41,384 nucleotides of DNA from Centipeda periodontii DSM 2778 (lineage in GTDB: Bacteria; Bacillota; Negativicutes; Selenomonadales; Selenomonadaceae): positions 1,811,713-1,853,096 of the forward strand of contig NZ_GL892076.1 of NCBI RefSeq assembly GCF_000213975.1, read 5' to 3'. Below the pieces are notes generated by a model. It saw only the letters and a program-made list of their open reading frames with translations, was not told where the DNA came from and made no database searches. Of the stretch, positions 15,947 to 23,760 are shown piece by piece. Positions within the stretch are counted from its first letter, which is position 1. The number at the start of each line of letters is the position of its first letter. The translations under genes and the position numbers were made by a program.

Positions 15947-17554
15947 TTAGCAAGCGAAATCTGTTGTATACACCGAATGCCCAAAATGTGCAATTCCCGT
16001 AAGGACATAGAGCACACAAGGAAGTGCGACGCCGTTTCCCCACATCTTGTACTCTGCAGCATCCGAATGTGGATTTCTGAGCCATCTCCGAATCTGCGTA
16101 TCGGTCTTTGGCTTCTTCCCACCCGTGATTTTTCGGTGTGTCTCAAAGACCTCGCGCCAGAAGAACACTTCTTCCTCGGTCGGCTCATCCGTCCCAAGTC
16201 CCGCGCACCATCCGTCGGGAAAGCCCTGCAAGCGTCCGCACTCGGTCGGTGTCAATCTCCGAACGGCATAGACGGGCTGATTCACGACCATCGGGTCTTT
16301 GAAGTCCCGCGCCATCAGCGTCGGGCATTTCTCCTTTGCAAAATGAGCGTGGCAGCGCGTCGTCATGGCATAGACCGCATGACGGTCGGCAGTGTTGAGC
16401 GTAAAACTCACATTCTCTGCGATACCACTTCCTTGCGGGCCGTTCTTTTCGGAGCGTCCGATCATCGAGCCTTGGATGGAGACGACCGCAACGCCGCCCT
16501 GACAGCACGCAGGGTTCCCGCCGCTTTGGTCAATCGTCCGCGCCGTCTTCGTTTCATAGATGCCGGAGTTCGGGTTATCCGAGCGCATGGCATTGGACTG
16601 GAATGACGAGATTCCGTATGCCTGTATGTCCTTGAGTACAATCGGCTGATTGTTTCCGCCCGTGCCATAGTGCCGAAGCACAGTCGGACAGATTTCCAGC
16701 GGACCGTTGTACCGCGCATCCGAGCCGTGTGACTCGAATACGGCAGGAACGGTTTCAGTTCGTAGTGTCGGAGATTTCTCCTCCGCATAGCCGATACTTC
16801 GGCTCTGTGCAGAATGCTCGGTACAGAAACCCGCACTTATCCGCCCGCCTGACGTTCCAGTGCCATCCGCAAACTCTCGGGCAGTGCCTTGCCACGAAGC
16901 GAAGCACGGCGCAAGATCCCGACGCACGCTTTCGGTGTCAAATAGTATTTGTCCGGCACTTGATCCTCCAAAATCTGCGACAAGGTAGATTCTGCGCCGA
17001 CGCTGTGGAACTCCCCAGCCCTGTGCGTCCATGAGCCGGTAAGCAATGCTCCATCCGTCTCCCAGAAGAATGTCTGCGTATGCCCATCCACCCTTTTCAG
17101 GCAAAGGCACCTCGGGTGCTTTCGGCTCTTTGATGCGGACAATCTCCGTAAGGACGGATTGGAAATCCCGTCCCCCGGAACTCGAGAATGCGCCTGCGAC
17201 ATTCTCCCAGACGATAAACCTTGGGTATCTTCCATTCGTTGCACACCTCATTTCCCGCACGATACGAATTGCCTCAAAAAAGAGAACGGATTCTGTTCCA
17301 TGCAGCCCTTCCCTCCGTCCCGCGATGCTGAGATTCGTGCAAGGAGAGCCAAACGTGATAATGTCCACAGGCTCGATCTCATCGCCGTGAATCCGATGGA
17401 TGTCTCCAAGATGTTTGACGGAGGGAAGCCGCTTTGTGGTGACGCGAATCGGAAACGGCTCAATCTCCGATGCCCATATCGGCGTAATCCCCGCGAGAAC
17501 AGCACCGAGTTCAAAGCCCCCTGAGCCAGAAAACAAACTGCCGAGCGTCATCAT
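15947..17554 (-). CDS. DNA (cytosine-5-)-methyltransferase, phage-borne
   Basis: The enzyme transfers a methyl group from S-adenosylmethionine to C5 of cytosine. Motif I is LGSLFSGSGGFELGA (residues 4-18), motif IV with the catalytic Cys is ITFGSPCTNLSIAG (about 65-78), motif VI is VWENVAGAFSS and motif VIII is GVPQRRRRIYLVADF. The target-recognition region spans roughly 200-440, and motif IX/X sequences follow (RRLTPTECGRLQGFPDGW; YKMWGNGVALPCVL). The start ATG overlaps the preceding stop. In a late operon it most likely protects phage DNA from host restriction; no partner endonuclease is adjacent. Confidence 0.93.
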   Translation of the reverse strand: MMTLGSLFSGSGGFELGAVLAGITPIWASEIEPFPIRVTTKRLPSVKHLGDIHRIHGDEIEPVDIITFGSPCTNLSIAGRREGLHGTESVLFFEAIRIVREMRCATNGRYPRFIVWENVAGAFSSSGGRDFQSVLTEIVRIKEPKAPEVPLPEKGGWAYADILLGDGWSIAYRLMDAQGWGVPQRRRRIYLVADFGGSSAGQILFDTESVRRDLAPCFASWQGTAREFADGTGTSGGRISAGFCTEHSAQSRSIGYAEEKSPTLRTETVPAVFESHGSDARYNGPLEICPTVLRHYGTGGNNQPIVLKDIQAYGISSFQSNAMRSDNPNSGIYETKTARTIDQSGGNPACCQGGVAVVSIQGSMIGRSEKNGPQGSGIAENVSFTLNTADRHAVYAMTTRCHAHFAKEKCPTLMARDFKDPMVVNQPVYAVRRLTPTECGRLQGFPDGWCAGLGTDEPTEEEVFFWREVFETHRKITGGKKPKTDTQIRRWLRNPHSDAAEYKMWGNGVALPCVLYVLTGIAHFGHSVYTTDFAC

Positions 17555-17832
17555 TTCACAATATGGGGAGCGGTCATGCGCTCGAGCATTTTGCTCGTCA
17601 TCCAGATCGCACCGTCAATGACAAGCGGCAGGAAGATACGGTCGCGGAACCTGCACCATCCCGTCTCCTTCTCCGCGCTCTCCTTCAGTGCCGCCGTATA
17701 CGCCGCCGATACTTCACGCGCCGCCGAGAGCCCTTTCTCGTGCATCCAGAGGACGGTCGCTTCCTTTGCCTCCGTTCGCACAAAGTCCCCTACATGGTTC
17801 TTCAGCTCGTTTTGAATGTGTTCCAGTTTCAT
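17551..17832 (-). CDS. Hypothetical phage protein, about 93 residues
   Basis: Unassigned helical protein: MKLEHIQNELKNHVGDFVRT then EAKEATVLWMHEKGLSAARE, ending MTSKMLERMTAPHIVK. The ATG at 17832 is preferred; a TTG at 17841 is also in frame after GGAG. It sits between the amidase and cytosine methyltransferase genes and overlaps the latter, so it is co-translated with it. Confidence 0.55.
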   Translation of the reverse strand: MKLEHIQNELKNHVGDFVRTEAKEATVLWMHEKGLSAAREVSAAYTAALKESAEKETGWCRFRDRIFLPLVIDGAIWMTSKMLERMTAPHIVK

Positions 17833-17834
17833 CT

Positions 17835-18374
17835 TCAACACGCTCCTTCATAGTCCGTTACCCCACGCGCAATGGCGCGGGCAAATTCATCCTGCTGCGA
17901 CCGCAGAAGCTCTGCATCGCTCACATGGTCAATAAACGCAAGTTCCACGAGCACGGCGACCCCATCGGTGTTGCTCAGAACATACAGTCCGTTGACACCG
18001 GGCTTTGCGCCTTTCACGCCGCGATCCACTGTTCCGAGCGCATCCACAATCTGATTCTGGATGCACTGTGCCAGCTTCTCCCCTGCGCCGCTTCCGTAGT
18101 AGTGCCAAACCTCCGTCCCCTGTGCTACACCGTTGCACGCATTACAGTGGATGGAGATGAATACATCGGCATCCACACGGTTGGAGGCCGATACGACTTC
18201 ATGGAGGCTGTCAGACTGCAAGTTGCCGACCACCTCAACACCTGCGGCAGTAAGGTAGCCCACAACAAGATCAGCGACATTCTTTGCCACATCACATTCT
18301 CTCAGTCCGTACCCGCACGCACCGGGATCTGGATTCCCGTCCGGGGCATGACCCGGATTCAAAAACACACGCAT
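17835..18374 (-). CDS. N-acetylmuramoyl-L-alanine amidase (Amidase_3), probable endolysin
   Basis: This zinc amidase cuts the bond between MurNAc and the stem peptide. The 179-residue product has the zinc ligands in order: His in MRVFLNPGHAPDG (His9), Glu in YGLRECDVA (Glu26) and His in DVFISIHCNACNG. The catalytic Glu lies in VAVLVELAFIDHVSD. It has no signal peptide and no cell-wall-binding domain, so it needs a holin for export, fitting an endolysin released by the holin at 7251-7643. Unusually, it sits early in the late operon between two methyltransferase regions rather than beside the holin. Its start overlaps the preceding stop (TAATG). Confidence 0.9.
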   Translation of the reverse strand: MRVFLNPGHAPDGNPDPGACGYGLRECDVAKNVADLVVGYLTAAGVEVVGNLQSDSLHEVVSASNRVDADVFISIHCNACNGVAQGTEVWHYYGSGAGEKLAQCIQNQIVDALGTVDRGVKGAKPGVNGLYVLSNTDGVAVLVELAFIDHVSDAELLRSQQDEFARAIARGVTDYEGAC

Positions 18375-19639
18375 TATGCTTCCTCCTTTGGTTTCGGCAC
18401 ATCCGCATACGGAATGCGCTCACTATCACGTTCCAAAAACACATCTTCCGCATTTCCGTCCTTGCTCTGGATGTACCGCTCAACAGCGACATCCACGAAT
18501 TTCGGTTCAAGCTCCACACCGTAGCAGATACGGTTCAGCTGCTCACAGGCGATGAGCGTTGATGCCGAACCGAGGAAGCCGTCAAGAACGATGCCATTCG
18601 TCTGCGTACACTGCTTAACAAGGTACGCAATGAGCGGTACGGGCTTCGAGGATGGATGTCCGTAGCCGTCCTTCTTCGAGTCCTTGATACGATCAAAAGA
18701 GAACACCGTAGTCTGCTTTTGATCGCCGTACCATCTGTGCCGCCCGTCCTTCCGCCAGCCCCAGATGACCGGTTCGTGAATGTACTTCCAATCCGTCCGT
18801 GTGAGTACAAGGCGGTCTTTCTTCCACACGAGTCCCGCGCCAACTTTAAAGCCCGCATCCTCATAAGCGTCATGAAAGATGCGGGCTTTTGCCGTTGCGT
18901 AGAAAACGTAGATGGAAGCGTCCGTCGCCATTGCCGAGTGAAAGGCGGTAAAGGCAGATTTCAGGAAGTCGTAAGCGTCCTTGTCATTCAGATCATCGTT
19001 CTTGATTTTCCCAGATGTGCTTTCCAGAGCCACAAAATACGGCGGGTCCGTGCATACGAGGTTGACCTTCTCACTGCCGAGCAGACGTTCATACGTCTCC
19101 GGCAACGTGGAATCTCCGCAGATAACACGATGCTTGCCGAGATGCCACACATCACCCGATTGAGCAACACAGGGTTTTGCGAGTTCCGCATCCACGTCGA
19201 AGTCGTCTTCCTGCGCTTCGTCGTCATCCAGTGAGAGCAGATCGGCAATCTCGGTTTCGTCGAAGCCCGTGAGTGAGATGTCGAAGTCCATACCCTGCAA
19301 GGCTTCCATCTCGACACGCAGCATATCTTCATCCCATCCCGCATCGAGTGCGAAACGGTTATCCGCGAGGATGTATGCCTTCTTCTGCGCCTCGGTCAGA
19401 TGGTCGACGAATACGCACGGCACATTCTCCATGCCCTCCGCCCGTGCAGCCATAACGCGCCCGTGTCCTGCGAGGATGCCGTAGTCCTTGTCAATAATGA
19501 CGGGACTGACGAATCCGAACTCCCGCAGACTGCCGCGCAGCTTGTTGATCTGTTCGGGCGAATGCGTCCGTGCGTTGTTGGCATATGGCACGAGTTTACT
19601 GATCGGAACGAGCTTCATCTCCGATGTTGTTTTGTTCAA
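18374..19639 (-). CDS. ParB-like nuclease domain fused to adenine/N4-cytosine DNA methyltransferase
   Basis: The 421-residue protein has an N-terminal ParB/sulfiredoxin-like domain (LVPISKLVPYANNARTHSPE, then PVIIDKDYGILAGHGRVMAA, residues 10-75). A C-terminal amino-methyltransferase carries VNLVCTDPPYFVALE (motif IV DPPY, about 190) and IVLDGFLGSASTLIACEQL (motif I, about 345); this order places it in the beta class. Such ParB-MTase fusions are common in prophages beside TerS. It probably modifies phage DNA; target unknown. Start is a TTG at 19639 after GGAGGG. Confidence 0.92.
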   Translation of the reverse strand: MNKTTSEMKLVPISKLVPYANNARTHSPEQINKLRGSLREFGFVSPVIIDKDYGILAGHGRVMAARAEGMENVPCVFVDHLTEAQKKAYILADNRFALDAGWDEDMLRVEMEALQGMDFDISLTGFDETEIADLLSLDDDEAQEDDFDVDAELAKPCVAQSGDVWHLGKHRVICGDSTLPETYERLLGSEKVNLVCTDPPYFVALESTSGKIKNDDLNDKDAYDFLKSAFTAFHSAMATDASIYVFYATAKARIFHDAYEDAGFKVGAGLVWKKDRLVLTRTDWKYIHEPVIWGWRKDGRHRWYGDQKQTTVFSFDRIKDSKKDGYGHPSSKPVPLIAYLVKQCTQTNGIVLDGFLGSASTLIACEQLNRICYGVELEPKFVDVAVERYIQSKDGNAEDVFLERDSERIPYADVPKPKEEA

Positions 19640-19652
19640 ATGACTTCCCTCC

Positions 19653-20213
19653 TTACTTCCTCGAACGCAGCAGCCGTTCCATCCGATCCTCCTGCGGCGA
19701 TCCGCTGAACGTGGTGGTGCAGTTCTGCTTTACGATGTCGAAAATCTCATACCAGAGCAGATTGGACTGTTTCTGGAATGCCTGCCCCATCTGAACAAAG
19801 GGGCTTGCTATTGCCCCTCCGGTGGTCGGATGCTTGCCGATGAGCCCGTATTGACTCATTGCCTCCTCGCACTGGACAAAGCGGGCAAATGCCTGCGCGT
19901 AGCTTTCAATCAGGCGTGGATTCACGAGGCGCTCACAGCCGCGCTCCTTCAGCCACAGCCACGTCTCGCGGAAAATCTCGTCCGCACCGAGCGGCTTTCC
20001 ATTCCGCTGTCGCGCAGACAGGAACTCGCTCGGCGTTGGCATCTCCTCACCATAGAGGTCGGCGGCATCCACAAGGTCTGTGCCGTCCAGTTCCGTCATG
20101 GGGAACTCCATGATGTGCGCCGTTCGCCCGCCCGCAATTTTATCTGCCAGTGCTTCGGGTTTGTCTCCCGCCCGGACTCGCCTACCACCGCGATTTGTAC
20201 CGTCCTTTGCCAT
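19653..20213 (-). CDS. Phage terminase small subunit, P27 family
   Basis: TerS recognises the packaging site and loads TerL. The 186-residue product has an N-terminal basic tail (MAKDGTNRGGRRVRAGDK), a P27-type region (RLIESYAQAFARFVQCEEAM then SQYGLIGKHPTTGGAIASPF) and QAFQKQSNLLWYEIFDIVKQ. ATG at 20213 with GGAGGTG. TerS and TerL are 5.5 kb apart here, separated by modification, lysis and DUF genes, rather than adjacent. Confidence 0.85.
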   Translation of the reverse strand: MAKDGTNRGGRRVRAGDKPEALADKIAGGRTAHIMEFPMTELDGTDLVDAADLYGEEMPTPSEFLSARQRNGKPLGADEIFRETWLWLKERGCERLVNPRLIESYAQAFARFVQCEEAMSQYGLIGKHPTTGGAIASPFVQMGQAFQKQSNLLWYEIFDIVKQNCTTTFSGSPQEDRMERLLRSRK

Positions 20214-20334
20214 AGGGCATCACCTCCAATCTGCCCGTTTTTTAATACCCCGTTTGAACCGTTCTTTTTTTACGCGAGCCCCCGTGCCGGTCAGACGGGG
20301 CGTGGCTTGTAGAGATTTCTACCGCCCCTCCCGG

Positions 20335-20691
20335 TCAGCCGTCGGATTTTTTCCGCTGGTGGATTTTCTCGTGACAGCTGACGCACAGACTTTTGAGATT
20401 GCTCTCCTCATTCGTCCCACCATCAGCAATCGGCTTCACATGATGAACAAGCGTTGCCACCGTCGCAAAGCCAAGCCCAAGACATCTCTCGCAAAGAGGA
20501 TGCGCCGCGATGTAACGGTCGCGGATTTTCTTCCACGCACCACCATATCGCTCGTGCTGATTGTACCCACGGGCGAAATGCTCATAGTGCCGTTGCATTT
20601 GCTTTTCGTGTTCCTCGCAGTAGCCGCTCTTGCTGTCGGTCAGTTTTGGGCAACCTTGATAACGGCAGGGGCGTTTGGGTTTCCTCGGCAT
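20335..20691 (-). CDS. Phage HNH endonuclease
   Basis: The 118-residue protein has a zinc-binding N-terminus (CRYQGCPKL...GYCEEH) and an HNH core: HPLCERCLGLGFATVATLVH, HVKPIADGGTNEESNLKSLC and VSCHEKIH. HNH proteins encoded next to TerS are needed for DNA cleavage by the packaging machinery in several HK97-type phages. It is the first gene of the late operon after the terminator at 20714-20748. Confidence 0.9.
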   Translation of the reverse strand: MPRKPKRPCRYQGCPKLTDSKSGYCEEHEKQMQRHYEHFARGYNQHERYGGAWKKIRDRYIAAHPLCERCLGLGFATVATLVHHVKPIADGGTNEESNLKSLCVSCHEKIHQRKKSDG

Positions 20692-20713
20692 AGCACCACC
20701 TCGTTTTGGGCAA

Positions 20714-20748
20714 TAAAAAACCTCCGCAGGGATTTCTCCCTCGGAGGT
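20714..20748 (-). terminator. Intrinsic terminator between late regulator and HNH gene
   Basis: On the minus strand ACCTCCG-a-GGGA, loop, TCCC-tg-CGGAGGT is followed by TTTTTTATTG. It lies about 25 bases beyond a possible late -10 element, so it may act as an antitermination-controlled stop in front of the late operon. Confidence 0.75.
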
Positions 20749-20763
20749 CTATCTACACTTTTC

Positions 20764-20848
20764 TAGCCTATACTATACCATGTCAAGCCCCGGTCAACAA
20801 CGTGCCAAGCAGTGCCAAATAGTGCCAACTAATGCCAAACCGTGTCAA
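20764..20848 (-). promoter_or_regulatory. Seven phased TTGRCA boxes and -10-like element (late control region)
   Basis: Read on the minus strand from 20848, TTGACA or TTGGCA-type hexamers (one is TTGACC) start every 10 or 11 bases: four 10-base steps then two 11-base steps. The last unit runs into TGGTATAGTATAGG, an extended -10-like sequence. The first box overlaps the DUF1492 stop codon. One box per helical turn suggests a protein bound along one face of the DNA. Confidence 0.55.
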
Positions 20849-21249
20849 TTTTCGAGATTTTTTAAGATTTTATTGTGAAGCCGCTGAACGGTTCTCAAAC
20901 TGCTGAACATATCCACGGCAATATCAGGCCAAGACTTACACAGCACATAGCGACGGCGCAACAGGCTCTGCCATTCGGGATTATCAATCTTGTCGATGAA
21001 GTCGCTGATCTCCATCTTGACGGCAAGAAAGCGATAGATGTTCTCGTTGATTTCTTTTTCCTTGTCAATAATCCGCTCCACCCACTTGGCATAGGGTGCT
21101 TCCGTGGGCTTTCTGTGGCTGACGCGCTCCTCCAAACGGCTGCCGCTTATCTTCATGGAGAGTTCCCGCAGATGGTTAAGCTCCGCAATTTGGGCGTTAA
21201 TGGCATCGTCCAAATGCCGCGCCCGTTCTAAAAATTCTCTCACGCTCAC
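20845..21249 (-). CDS. DUF1492 family phage late transcription regulator (sigma-70 region 4-like)
   Basis: The 134-residue protein has a helical N-terminal part (FLERARHLDDAINAQIAELN, then LRELSMKISGSRLEERVS) and a C-terminal region resembling sigma-70 region 4: QSLLRRRYVLCKSWPDIAVD followed by the recognition helix MFSSLRTVQRLHNKILKNL. Proteins of this type (DUF1492/ArpU/RinA-like) activate late gene transcription. It is the last gene of the leftward replication operon and directly precedes the phased boxes at 20764-20848, its most obvious target. Start GTG at 21249. Confidence 0.8.
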   Translation of the reverse strand: MSVREFLERARHLDDAINAQIAELNHLRELSMKISGSRLEERVSHRKPTEAPYAKWVERIIDKEKEINENIYRFLAVKMEISDFIDKIDNPEWQSLLRRRYVLCKSWPDIAVDMFSSLRTVQRLHNKILKNLEN

Positions 21250-21251
21250 GC

Positions 21252-21602
21252 TTACATCGCCTCCTCCATTTGCTTAAGCCGCGAGAGCAGCACTTCCCCG
21301 TCCAACTCCGTGAGTTCCCCAAACCAATCGGAACGGAAAAACTTCTCGGTATCATACCGTAAGGTTTCATGGCTGATGATGGCGTTTAGTTTCCGCTCCT
21401 CACGGCTTAGTTTCTCACGCTCGGCGGGAAGTTTCAGAGCCTTTCGCTCTTCTCGGTGTTTTTGTTTTGCGGCGACTTGGGCGGCGACAATTTCAGATAG
21501 TTCCTTTGTGCGACGATTTTTCTTCAGAAACTTCGCCGCTTTTTTATGGTCTTTCGCCGCCTGTTCGATGATGGCGTTAGCCAAAGCCTCATACGGATTC
21601 AT
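21252..21602 (-). CDS. Hypothetical phage protein, 116 residues, highly charged
   Basis: Unassigned. It begins MNPYEALANAIIEQAAKDHK and has long Lys/Glu-rich helices (AKQKHREERKALKLPAEREK) ending WFGELTELDGEVLLSRLKQM. The ATG at 21602 follows GGAGGTGC and lies within the 3' end of the helicase gene. Similar short charged proteins sit between helicase and DUF1492 genes in Firmicute prophages. Confidence 0.6.
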   Translation of the reverse strand: MNPYEALANAIIEQAAKDHKKAAKFLKKNRRTKELSEIVAAQVAAKQKHREERKALKLPAEREKLSREERKLNAIISHETLRYDTEKFFRSDWFGELTELDGEVLLSRLKQMEEAM

Positions 21603-22953
21603 GGACAGCACCTCCCAGATTAGCTTTCACGGCATCGATAAGAGCCGCTTGAGTTTTGTCCTTATGCTTTAAGGCATACATCACGTTTTGGTCGATGGTG
21701 TTCTCCGTCAGGATGTGATGAATAACCACCGTGTCCTTTTGTCCTTGGCGATAGAGCCGAGCATTAGTCTGCTGATAAAGTTCCAAACTCCAAGTGAGTC
21801 CGAACCACACCAAGGTAGAGCCGCCGTCCTGTAAGTTAAGCCCGTGTCCGGCAGAAGCGGGGTGAATAACGGCGACGGGGATTTTCCCCTCGTTCCAATC
21901 GGCAATGTCGCGGTCGGTCTTTATCTCTCGCACGGAAAACCGCGACTTGACGCGCTCCAAATCATGCTTAAACCAGTACGCCACCAGCACCGCTTTGCCG
22001 TTTGCTCCTTCGATGATGTCCTCCAAGGCATCAAGTTTTTGGTCGTGCAGGTGAAGGGCTTTGCAGTCTTTGTCATACACCGCACCGTTTGCCATCTGCA
22101 ATAGCTTATTGGAAAGAGCCGCCGCATTGACGGCATCTATCTCCTTGCCGCCAAGCTGTACCACCATGTCGGCTTTCATACGCTCGTAGACTTTTCGCTC
22201 CTTGTCGGTCATTTTGACGGTCATGGTATTCATCACGAGTGGCGGCATTTTCAAAAAATCTCCCGCTTTCATGGAGATGGTAATGTCGGCGATGCGGCTG
22301 TAAATTTCTTCCCTTGCGCCGGGTCGAGGCTTGTAGGAAAAGACCATCTGCTGACTCCGCTTGTCGGGGACAAAATACTGCTCTCGGTATTGACCGATGA
22401 ATTTCCCCAGCCGCTCCCCCATATCGAGTAACCGAAACTCAGCGAATAAATCCATCAGACCGTTGCTAGACGGCGTACCCGTCAAGCCCACGATGCGTTT
22501 TACCTTGGGGCGAACCTTCATCAGCGTCTTGAACCGCTTTGTTTGGTGGGATTTGAAACTGGAGAGTTCGTCGATAACCACCATGTCATAATCGAAGGGC
22601 AAGCCGCTCTTTGTAATGAGCCAGTCCACATTCTCTCGGTTGATGATATAGAGATTGGCTTTTTGAGTGAGAGCCGCTCGCCTATTCTGCTCCGTGCCTA
22701 CGGCTACGGCATAGCTGATGTTTACGAGGTGATCCCACTTCTTTATCTCCTGCGGCCATGTGTTTTTCGCCACCCTTAATGGCGCGATAATCAGCACACG
22801 GGAGATTTCAAAACGGTCAAAAAGCAAGTCGTTTATTGCCGTCAGCGTGATAGCCGTCTTTCCAAGCCCCATATCGAGGAGAACGGCGGCTTGGTCGTGA
22901 GTTTCGATAAAATCTGCGGCGTAGGTCTGATATTCATGCGGCGTGTACTTCAT
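21589..22953 (-). CDS. SNF2/DEAD-type phage helicase
   Basis: The 454-residue ATPase is a superfamily 2 helicase of the SNF2-like group used in phage replication or recombination. Walker A is LLDMGLGKTAITLTA (about 26-40), motif Ia VLIIAPLRVAKNTW, motif II VVIDELSSFK (DE..), motif III GLTGTPSSNGLMDLF, and motif VI region LYQQTNARLYRQGQKDTVVI. ATG at 22953 after GGAGGG. Its start overlaps the upstream small gene by four bases. Confidence 0.9.
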   Translation of the reverse strand: MKYTPHEYQTYAADFIETHDQAAVLLDMGLGKTAITLTAINDLLFDRFEISRVLIIAPLRVAKNTWPQEIKKWDHLVNISYAVAVGTEQNRRAALTQKANLYIINRENVDWLITKSGLPFDYDMVVIDELSSFKSHQTKRFKTLMKVRPKVKRIVGLTGTPSSNGLMDLFAEFRLLDMGERLGKFIGQYREQYFVPDKRSQQMVFSYKPRPGAREEIYSRIADITISMKAGDFLKMPPLVMNTMTVKMTDKERKVYERMKADMVVQLGGKEIDAVNAAALSNKLLQMANGAVYDKDCKALHLHDQKLDALEDIIEGANGKAVLVAYWFKHDLERVKSRFSVREIKTDRDIADWNEGKIPVAVIHPASAGHGLNLQDGGSTLVWFGLTWSLELYQQTNARLYRQGQKDTVVIHHILTENTIDQNVMYALKHKDKTQAALIDAVKANLGGAVHESV

Positions 22954-23273
22954 CGGAGTTCCCTCCAAAGGATATGGTAAATATCCCGCAAGGCTTTCTC
23001 TGCCGCTTTGCCGTCAAAATCTTTGTACTCGATAATCTCGGCGAGTTTTTTGACCTTGTCCTCTATCTCGCGGATGGTGTCCTTATGGTCTTTTTGTTGT
23101 GCCTCGTAATCCTTCCAAAGGCCATCGTAGGCTTTTTCGTTATCCTCTTGGTCTTTGAGCCAGTCCTCAAACCACCACCGGGCATCCATGCCCATATATT
23201 CGTCAACGAGATACAGCATATCCCGTATTTCGGTCACGGGTTCGTTTCTGCCGTCCCACAAAGTGATAATCAA
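22950..23273 (-). CDS. Hypothetical phage protein, about 107 residues
   Basis: Unassigned. A TTG at 23273, just after the VRR-NUC stop and eight bases after GGAGG, is the likely start (LIITLWDGRNEPVTEIRDML); the frame stays open to 23327 inside the VRR-NUC gene. The rest is acidic and helical (WFEDWLKDQEDNEKAYDGLW, then DKVKKLAEIIEYKDFDGKAA). It ends overlapping the helicase start. Confidence 0.6.
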   Translation of the reverse strand: MIITLWDGRNEPVTEIRDMLYLVDEYMGMDARWWFEDWLKDQEDNEKAYDGLWKDYEAQQKDHKDTIREIEDKVKKLAEIIEYKDFDGKAAEKALRDIYHILWRELR

Positions 23274-23274
23274 A

Positions 23275-23556
23275 TCAGTCCCCTCCAATCTCCTCAAGTA
23301 TCGGCGCGATTTGCTCCGCACCGTCAATCACATAGACTTTGTAGCCCAATCGCCGTAAGGTTTTATGCCGTGCCGCTTGGAGCGGACGCACCTTCTTACC
23401 CGGCGCTTTGAGTTCGGCAAAGGCCGTGCGTCCACCGGGCAGGAGAATGATGCGGTCGGGTACGCCGTCAAGTCCCGGCGATCCCCACTTTGGGCAAATG
23501 CCGCCAAGTGACTTCACAGCCTCTACGAGTTTTCGCTCGATGTTCTTTTCCCTCAT
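23275..23556 (-). CDS. VRR-NUC domain nuclease
   Basis: The 93-residue product is a minimal VRR-NUC (PD-(D/E)XK-type) domain: MREKNIERKLVEAVKSLGGI, PKWGSPGLDGVPDRIILLPG with the catalytic Asp, and GRTAFAELKAPGKKVRPLQA with the ExK pair, then VYVIDGAEQI. Stand-alone VRR-NUC proteins accompany SNF2-type helicases in phage replication operons and may resolve DNA junctions. ATG at 23556. Confidence 0.9.
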   Translation of the reverse strand: MREKNIERKLVEAVKSLGGICPKWGSPGLDGVPDRIILLPGGRTAFAELKAPGKKVRPLQAARHKTLRRLGYKVYVIDGAEQIAPILEEIGGD

Positions 23557-23760
23557 AGCTTTCCCCCCTATGTGACACCTACGACATCCCTTTACATACC
23601 TTTTATATAGAGAGATTTAAGGAATAAATCAGCCCTAAAGGGGGTATAGTAAATGGTTGCCATAGGTGTCATAACCCACTTGAAGTCCCATCGAATCTGG
23701 ATTCTTGGCTGACTACCACACAGCTTTGACCGTCATAAAAATTGACGGTCATGGGTGTCA
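23557..23760. promoter_or_regulatory. Intergenic region with palindrome and TGACACC repeats
   Basis: No gene seen. It holds a perfect palindrome TGACCGTCA/TGACGGTCA (23727-23735 and 23743-23751, seven-base loop) and three near-identical TGACACCTA-type words: about 23572, and in the opposite orientation about 23663 and 23754. It could end primase transcription, restart VRR-NUC transcription, or serve as a replication-protein site. Confidence 0.45.
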
